Shown: positions 56,467-64,000 of the stretch, in pieces
How the letters are laid out: every line of letters begins with the position of its first letter
Numbering within the stretch: position 1 is the stretch's first letter
NCBI GenBank assembly: GCA_017134815.1
Contig: CP071032.1
Location: 1,523,501-1,587,500 of the forward strand
Direction of reading: 5' to 3'
Length of the DNA stretch: 64,000 bases
Source: Lentisphaerota bacterium
Lineage (GTDB): Bacteria; Verrucomicrobiota; Lentisphaeria; Victivallales; Victivallaceae
Translations under genes and position numbers: made by a program
The notes under the pieces: model-generated
Database searches by the model: none
What the model was told of the DNA's origin: nothing
The model's input: the letters and a program-made list of their open reading frames with translations, nothing else

Positions 56467-56654
56467 TCCGGTGACCTCATATTCAATTTAATAAGATTGT
56501 TTATACATAAGTATTAAAATCACATATTACACAAAGAAAAGGTAATTTAACATGTCAAATGAATCTTGCAATTGCTTTTTTTCAAACTATCTTATAGATT
56601 CATGCTTTAATGTCTTATATAAATCTCCAAATCAACAAGAAGGGTTCGACAGAC

Positions 56655-59093
56655 ATGAAAAAAACAGTACTACTTTCAAGTGCTGGCATCTTCGCTTGTG
56701 CCTTAAGTGCGGGTGCTCAACAAGTACAAGAAAGCGTGACAGTTGTAACCGAGACAATCGTTCCGGCCACGGCTCAAACTACGCTTCAGGCAACCCCGGG
56801 ATTATGGTGGATAGCCCCGATTGCCTCAATCCTCGCTCTGATTATCGCGTTCATTTTCTACAAGAGCATGATGAAATCAAGCGAGGGTAATGACACGATG
56901 AAAGAAATCGCCCAGCACGTCCGTGAAGGTGCGATGGCTTACCTCTGGCGTCAATACAAAGTTGTTATTGTAGTATTTGCCGTTCTCTTCCTCATTTTTG
57001 CTGGTCTTGCTTTTATCGGCATTCAAAATCCTTTTGTTCCGGTTGCGTTTCTTACTGGCGGCTTTTTTTCCGGCCTTTGCGGTTATATCGGCATGAAAAC
57101 AGCGACCAACGCTTCTGCCCGCACAGCTCAGGGTGCCAGCGAGGGTCTCAACCGCGGTCTGCGTATTGCTTTTACTTCAGGTGCTGTAATGGGTCTGGTT
57201 GTTGTCGGCCTTGGCCTTATCGACATCTGTTTATGGTACTATATTCTTGACAAGTTCTTCTACACTCCTGAAAACATGGTCAGTGGTTTGAAATTTGCCA
57301 ACCTGGTACTGGTTCCTGAGAACTGTACCAATGTCGACAAAATGATCCAGATCACAACTACTATGATCACTTTCGGTATGGGTGCTTCAACTCAGGCTCT
57401 GTTTGCCCGTGTCGGCGGCGGAATTTATACTAAAGCTGCTGACGTTGGTGCTGACCTTGTTGGTAAAGTAGAAGCCGGTATTCCTGAAGACGATCCCCGC
57501 AATCCTGCTACTATTGCAGACAACGTTGGTGACAATGTTGGTGACGTTGCCGGTATGGGCGCTGACCTTTACGAATCCTACTGCGGTTCAATTCTGGCTA
57601 CCGCTGCGCTTGGTGCTGCTGTAGGTGCTCAGAGAATCGCTTCACAAACTGGTGACATGGGCGACGTGATTGAACTCATTACTGCTCCGATGATTGTTGC
57701 CGGTATCGGTACTGTTCTTTCAATTATCGGTATGTTCATGGTAAAAACCAAAGACGGTGCTTCCCAGAAGGACCTGCTCCGCAGCCTGCTTGTTGGTACT
57801 CTGGGCAGCTCTGTACTGATTCTGGCCGCCCTGGTAGGACTCAAATTTCTCGGTTTCATCACCTGGGGTATTTTTGGTTCAGTAATTGCCGGTCTGGTTT
57901 CCGGCGTTGTCATCGGTCAGGCGACAGAATACTATACCTCTGATGAATACAACCCGACTCAGGGTATTGCCGATCAGGCAAATATGGGTGCCGCGACTAC
58001 AATTATTGACGGCCTGGCCGTAGGTATGTATTCTGCCGGTATCCCGGTAATCACAATCACTATCGGTATTATCTGCGCGTTTGGTTTTGCCGGCGGTTTC
58101 ACTGATTTCAGTATGGGACTCTACGGCATTGGCTTTGCTGCTGTCGGTATGCTTTCAACGCTTGGAATCACCCTGGCTACTGATGCTTACGGACCAATTG
58201 CCGACAATGCCGGCGGAAATGCCGAAATGTCCAACCTGCCTAAGGAAGTCCGGGAACGCACTGACGCTCTTGACTCACTGGGTAATACAACTGCTGCTAC
58301 CGGTAAAGGCTTTGCGATTGGCTCAGCGGCTCTGACTGCCATGGCTCTGCTGGCTGCTTATATTGAAGAAGTAAAACTCTGGGCTGGCAAGTTTGCTGCG
58401 AACGGGGCTTCTCAATTTGGCGGTCTCATTGAACAGGCAGAAAAAATCACCCACAGCGGTAAATCAGAGATCCTTGCATACGTCGATGTATTTGAAGTAC
58501 ACTTGATGAATCCGCTGCTCATATGCGGCATGTTCATCGGCGGTATGATGGCATTTGTTTTCTGTGCCATGACTATGAAAGCTGTAGGCCGTGCCGCCGG
58601 CGCAATGGTTGATGAAGTACGTCGTCAATTCCGGGAAATGCCAGGTATCATGGAAAGAAAAGAAAAACCTGATTATGCCCGCTGCGTAGAAATCTCCACA
58701 GCTGGAGCTCAAAGGGAAATGATTATTCCGTCACTCCTCGCTATTATCGTTCCGGTTTTAACTGGTCTGATTCTTGGTGTTGCCGGGGTTATTGGTCTGC
58801 TTGCCGGCGGACTGGTAAGCGGTTTCCTGCTTGCAACTATGCTTAACAATGCTGGTGGAGCATGGGACAACGCCAAGAAATATATTGAGAAAGGAGCTCA
58901 CGGCGGTAAAGGCTCTGATGCCCACAAAGCCGGGGTTATCGGCGATACTGTTGGTGATCCGTGCAAAGATACTTCCGGCCCATCTCTAAACATTCTAATC
59001 AAGCTCATGAGCATGGTCAGTATCGTGTTCACACCGGTAGTTGTCAAGCTTTCTCCTATTGTCCAGAAATTCCTGGGAATTAACTTCAACTAA
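56655..59093 (+). CDS. hppA: Membrane-bound K+-dependent ion-translocating pyrophosphatase
   Basis: It couples pyrophosphate hydrolysis to H+ or Na+ export. ATG 56655 is chosen, with AAGAAGGG ten bases upstream. The 812-residue, 16-helix protein carries the catalytic segment [20 protein letters not shown] and [17 protein letters not shown], and the second acidic motif [32 protein letters not shown] has Ala rather than Lys at the diagnostic site, marking the K+-dependent group. The N-terminus is a signal-peptide-like stretch ([21 protein letters not shown]) before the first core helix. Ion specificity cannot be read with confidence. Confidence 0.96.
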   Translation: MKKTVLLSSAGIFACALSAGAQQVQESVTVVTETIVPATAQTTLQATPGLWWIAPIASILALIIAFIFYKSMMKSSEGNDTMKEIAQHVREGAMAYLWRQYKVVIVVFAVLFLIFAGLAFIGIQNPFVPVAFLTGGFFSGLCGYIGMKTATNASARTAQGASEGLNRGLRIAFTSGAVMGLVVVGLGLIDICLWYYILDKFFYTPENMVSGLKFANLVLVPENCTNVDKMIQITTTMITFGMGASTQALFARVGGGIYTKAADVGADLVGKVEAGIPEDDPRNPATIADNVGDNVGDVAGMGADLYESYCGSILATAALGAAVGAQRIASQTGDMGDVIELITAPMIVAGIGTVLSIIGMFMVKTKDGASQKDLLRSLLVGTLGSSVLILAALVGLKFLGFITWGIFGSVIAGLVSGVVIGQATEYYTSDEYNPTQGIADQANMGAATTIIDGLAVGMYSAGIPVITITIGIICAFGFAGGFTDFSMGLYGIGFAAVGMLSTLGITLATDAYGPIADNAGGNAEMSNLPKEVRERTDALDSLGNTTAATGKGFAIGSAALTAMALLAAYIEEVKLWAGKFAANGASQFGGLIEQAEKITHSGKSEILAYVDVFEVHLMNPLLICGMFIGGMMAFVFCAMTMKAVGRAAGAMVDEVRRQFREMPGIMERKEKPDYARCVEISTAGAQREMIIPSLLAIIVPVLTGLILGVAGVIGLLAGGLVSGFLLATMLNNAGGAWDNAKKYIEKGAHGGKGSDAHKAGVIGDTVGDPCKDTSGPSLNILIKLMSMVSIVFTPVVVKLSPIVQKFLGINFN

Positions 59094-59111
59094 GTTGAAC
59101 AGATAAATATT

Positions 59112-59165
59112 CAGCACTTTACTTAGTGCTTTTAAAAATCCTCCCGTTTTCGGGGGGATTTTTTT
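59112..59165 (+). terminator. Tandem terminators after hppA
   Basis: A first small hairpin (AGCACT/AGTGCT, 59113-59130) is followed by a 13-bp stem AAAAATCCTCCCG/CGGGGGGATTTTT with a 4-base T loop at 59134-59163 and then more T. Strong stop signal for the highly expressed pump. Confidence 0.9.
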
Positions 59166-59307
59166 GCCCTGAATCATTACAACCCTTCTGGCAGTGGTAA
59201 AAACTAATAATATTAAAAAGTAACAAATTTTCGCTTGTATTTACGTCACTTGCAAGGAATTTAATGTTATGAATTCAACACCACTTTTTCTGAACTTGAG
59301 GTAAATC

Positions 59308-59847
59308 ATGAAGATATTGAACCTTTATTTCTCGGCCACAGGCAATACAAAAAAAGTCGCGGAGATGATTGAAAGAACTGCCTTGAAAGAGAGACATGAT
59401 GTTGAAACCGTTCGGGCCACAGCAACGCTTGAGATTGATTTTCTCAAGTATGACTTGATTATTATGGGATCAGGAGTGTATCACTGGCTGCCGGCAAAGC
59501 CTTTTATGACTCTGATAAACAAAGCGGCTGAAAGGTATCGTGCTTCAGGAGATATGCCATTGAATGCAAAACGCAGATCAGACATTAAAGGCGTTACCTA
59601 CTGTACCTATGGCGGAGCACATACGGGGATAAACGAAGCTTACCCTGCTACAGCTTGGATGGGACAATTCTTTGATCACCTGGGAATTGAAGTACTTGGA
59701 GCATGGCATATTGTTGGAGAATATCATGGTATATCCAAAAGCATGTCAACCGGAGGCCGGCTTGGTGATGTCAGAAACCGCCCCAACGAAAAAGACCTGG
59801 AGGAAGTTTCCCAAATGGTCAAAGCTGTTTTGCTGTGTACCGGCTGA
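59308..59847 (+). CDS. Flavodoxin family protein
   Basis: A 179-residue FMN-binding electron carrier or flavodoxin-like oxidoreductase. The phosphate loop SATGNTKKVAEM lies at 9-20, followed by YDLIIMGSGVYHWLPAKP and a YCTYGGAHTGIN loop. GAGG precedes the ATG. The closest type is the flavodoxin/HemG-like group rather than a short-chain classical flavodoxin, but the partner is unknown. Confidence 0.88.
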   Translation: MKILNLYFSATGNTKKVAEMIERTALKERHDVETVRATATLEIDFLKYDLIIMGSGVYHWLPAKPFMTLINKAAERYRASGDMPLNAKRRSDIKGVTYCTYGGAHTGINEAYPATAWMGQFFDHLGIEVLGAWHIVGEYHGISKSMSTGGRLGDVRNRPNEKDLEEVSQMVKAVLLCTG

Positions 59848-60321
59848 CACCTTTCATCCTTCCAGTATCTAGGCTGACATCTGCGCAGAAGCCACAAATG
59901 GCATTTATTGCGCTGCATCGACTGGGCGTACAGTTTTATTTGCCTGTTAATTTGAATTATTGTTATTACAAATTATATTACAAGTGCATGCCTCCCTGCA
60001 GTTCTATATTTTTTCTGAACTGTTAAGGCTTGCATTACAATTTAATATGAAAGCGTCGCGGCTTTCAACAGCGTTTTGATCTGAAATTCACCAAATTTTA
60101 ACCAAGAAAAACGACGTTGAAGGAACGCGCCCTTTGTTTAGGTTGTCTATATCGAAAATTTTTGGTATGGACGAGTAAGCTTTGGGCGTCCTTTTACATT
60201 TTCTTGGTGGGCTTTTGGTGAGGCCTCAGATTAGGTGTGATTGGGCGCTCTTTTCTTTTCACTCCCGCTGTTTTTATATAAGATTCTAAATACTAACCGT
60301 CGAAAACTTAGGGAGTTTCTT
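59848..60321. other. Intergenic region with partly paired segments
   Basis: No protein gene is convincing here. A possible structured RNA spans about 60118-60196, where AAGGAACGCGCCC can pair with GGGCGTCCTT across a 50-base loop, with a T-run after. A similar GGGCGCTC sequence recurs at 60243. The pairing has a bulge and is not proven. Confidence 0.35.
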
Positions 60322-60537
60322 ATGGAGAAGAGGATTTCCAGACTCGAGGAAAAAATGGAAGAACTGCTGAATGCCGTCAGGATAATCGGGGATGCCGGCA
60401 ACCGGCGTGAGCGCAATGTCCTGCAATACGCCGTTAATCGTCGTCAGTTTGACCATATGGTAGATTTTATGTGCCGTAAACATGAGGCTGTGGACGAGCG
60501 TCTTTTAAAATTGGAAAGCAAACTGCAAGATAAATGA
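60322..60537 (+). CDS. Small coiled-coil protein, unknown
   Basis: A 71-residue charged protein (MEKRISRLEEKMEELLNAV at the start), helical throughout with heptad Leu spacing, so a coiled coil is likely. AGGGAG lies six bases before ATG 60322; an upstream in-frame extension lacks this. No family recognised. It precedes a hairpin-rich stretch next to the rRNA operon. Confidence 0.7.
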   Translation: MEKRISRLEEKMEELLNAVRIIGDAGNRRERNVLQYAVNRRQFDHMVDFMCRKHEAVDERLLKLESKLQDK

Positions 60538-60550
60538 ACTGTTATCTGGT

Positions 60551-60657
60551 GCGGTTGGATTTTGTTCTCACAAAATCCAGCTGCGTACTTTATCGCTCTC
60601 CGTCGTACGGAGGCGCGGTCCAGCGGCGAACCGCTGGTCGTGCTTAGGCTTAAGCAC
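60551..60657. repeat. Run of perfect hairpins, possible structured RNA or palindromic element
   Basis: Four adjacent stem-loops can be drawn: a stem of about 14 bp at 60551-60584 (core TGGATTTTG/CAAAATCCA, loop TTCTCA); CCGT/ACGG at 60600-60610; CCAGCGG/CCGCTGG with a CGAA loop at 60620-60637; and GTGCTTA/TAAGCAC at 60640-60657. Such density is far above chance. It could be a small RNA, a repeated extragenic palindromic cluster, or a mobile-element end. Direction is unknown. Confidence 0.6.
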
Positions 60658-60728
60658 GAAATCACCGTTTTTTACTGGTGGAGCTTTGCGGTATGTTGCT
60701 GGTGTTCTGAGGTGCTGGGCGTGGGTAT

Positions 60729-60771
60729 AAAAAAAAGCGGGCTGTTGAAGTGATGCGTCTTCAACAGCCCG
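60729..60771 (-). terminator. rRNA operon terminator
   Basis: CGGGCTGTTGAAG and CTTCAACAGCCCG form a perfect 13-bp stem with loop TGATGCGT. On the minus strand eight T follow. It lies 12 bases past the 5S end. Confidence 0.93.
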
Positions 60772-60782
60772 TAAAATAAAAT

Positions 60783-60895
60783 CCCGGCATCGTGCTACTC
60801 TCCCACAGTCAAATATGCAGTACCATCGCCGCTGACAGCCTTAACGAACGTGTTCGGGAAGGGAACGTGTGTTTCACCGTCGCTATGGACACCGG
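60783..60895 (-). rRNA. rrf: 5S ribosomal RNA
   Basis: On the minus strand it begins CCGGTGTCCATAGCG, contains TTCCCTTCCCGAACACG and AAGGCTGTCAGCGGCGAT, and ends TAGCACGATGCCGGG. The terminal CCGGTG and ATGCCGGG parts pair. Length about 113 bases. Ends are approximate by a few bases. Confidence 0.93.
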
Positions 60896-61013
60896 AAAAA
60901 AAAACTATACAATAAAGAAAGTGAATGAACTAAATCTGATGAATAGAGGCTTGTTCATTTCGAGAATGAATTTTTTCTCATAAGTCCGAATCGAACGGAT
61001 GAGAAAAAAGGTG
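60896..61013 (-). other. 23S-5S spacer with a long hairpin
   Basis: The spacer has no tRNA. Just past the 23S 3' end, TTTTTTCTCAT and ATGAGAAAAAA form an 11-bp stem (about 60970-61009), likely a processing site for RNase III or similar. Confidence 0.6.
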
Positions 61014-63947
<2,934 letters not shown>

Positions 63948-64000
63948 ACCAAGAAACATTATATTCTTGTCTCTCGACATGAAGTTGCCTGCTAGCATCT

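Noticed and set aside
60562..60753. 63-codon ORF next to the rRNA operon
   Set aside because: It runs through the hairpin array and has no ribosome site; the base pairing explains the sequence better than coding.

Overview
The window looks like chromosome of a bacterium from the Planctomycetes-Verrucomicrobia-Chlamydiae group, most likely Lentisphaerota or a close relative. The main evidence is a six-gene minus-strand cluster (10008-19964) whose order and domain content match the Amuc_1098 to Amuc_1102 pilus genes of Akkermansia. The phylum is inferred from gene content; the 23S rRNA gene in the window would settle it. I see no prophage, CRISPR array, insertion sequence or plasmid replication gene. 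Most of the window is ordinary chromosome with dense operons and well-formed terminators.

Layout. 1-2841 is the 3' part of an RND efflux pump gene, followed by tRNA-Val. 3170-6062 is a two-gene unit: a DUF2089 regulator and a large unknown membrane protein. 6400-9971 holds single genes: an unknown membrane-anchored protein, a di-iron RIC/YtfE repair protein, another unknown membrane protein and an M28-type peptidase lipoprotein. 10008-19964 is the Amuc-like pilus operon, read right to left: Amuc_1102-like, a PilM-PilN fusion, Amuc_1100-like, Amuc_1099-like, then two paralogous secretins. secG and tpiA follow. 22254-24191 has a queuosine-precursor transporter and a threonine synthase. 24576-32316 is a Tad-type secretion or pilus operon: cpaB, FHA-cpaF, tadB, tadC, a DUF192 gene, an FHA membrane protein and a PEGA lipoprotein.

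32355-40104 (minus) has an MBL-fold hydrolase, hisS-adk-map-infA, an HU-family gene and mfd. 40326-45854 (plus) has a sigma-70 factor with a histone-H1-like tail, rpsU, an LptF/G permease, a small membrane protein, an AMMECR1 protein, a COG2509 flavoprotein and an HNH protein. 46000-49942 has two MATE transporters, a 28-codon orphan gene with its own terminator, and a TetR gene whose promoter carries a palindromic operator. leuS, gatB, a small membrane protein, lysS, a K+-dependent membrane pyrophosphatase and a flavodoxin follow. The right end is an rRNA operon on the minus strand (23S, 5S, terminator). Just past its terminator is an unexplained run of perfect hairpins.

How the parts may work together. 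The Amuc-like operon supplies an inner-membrane assembly platform (PilM/N/O-like) and outer-membrane secretins but no ATPase. The Tad operon 4.6 kb away supplies an ATPase and two platform proteins but no secretin, no CpaE and no recognisable pilin. The two loci are complementary and could form one envelope machine, with FHA domains adding phospho-threonine control. This is the most interesting hypothesis in the window and is inference only.
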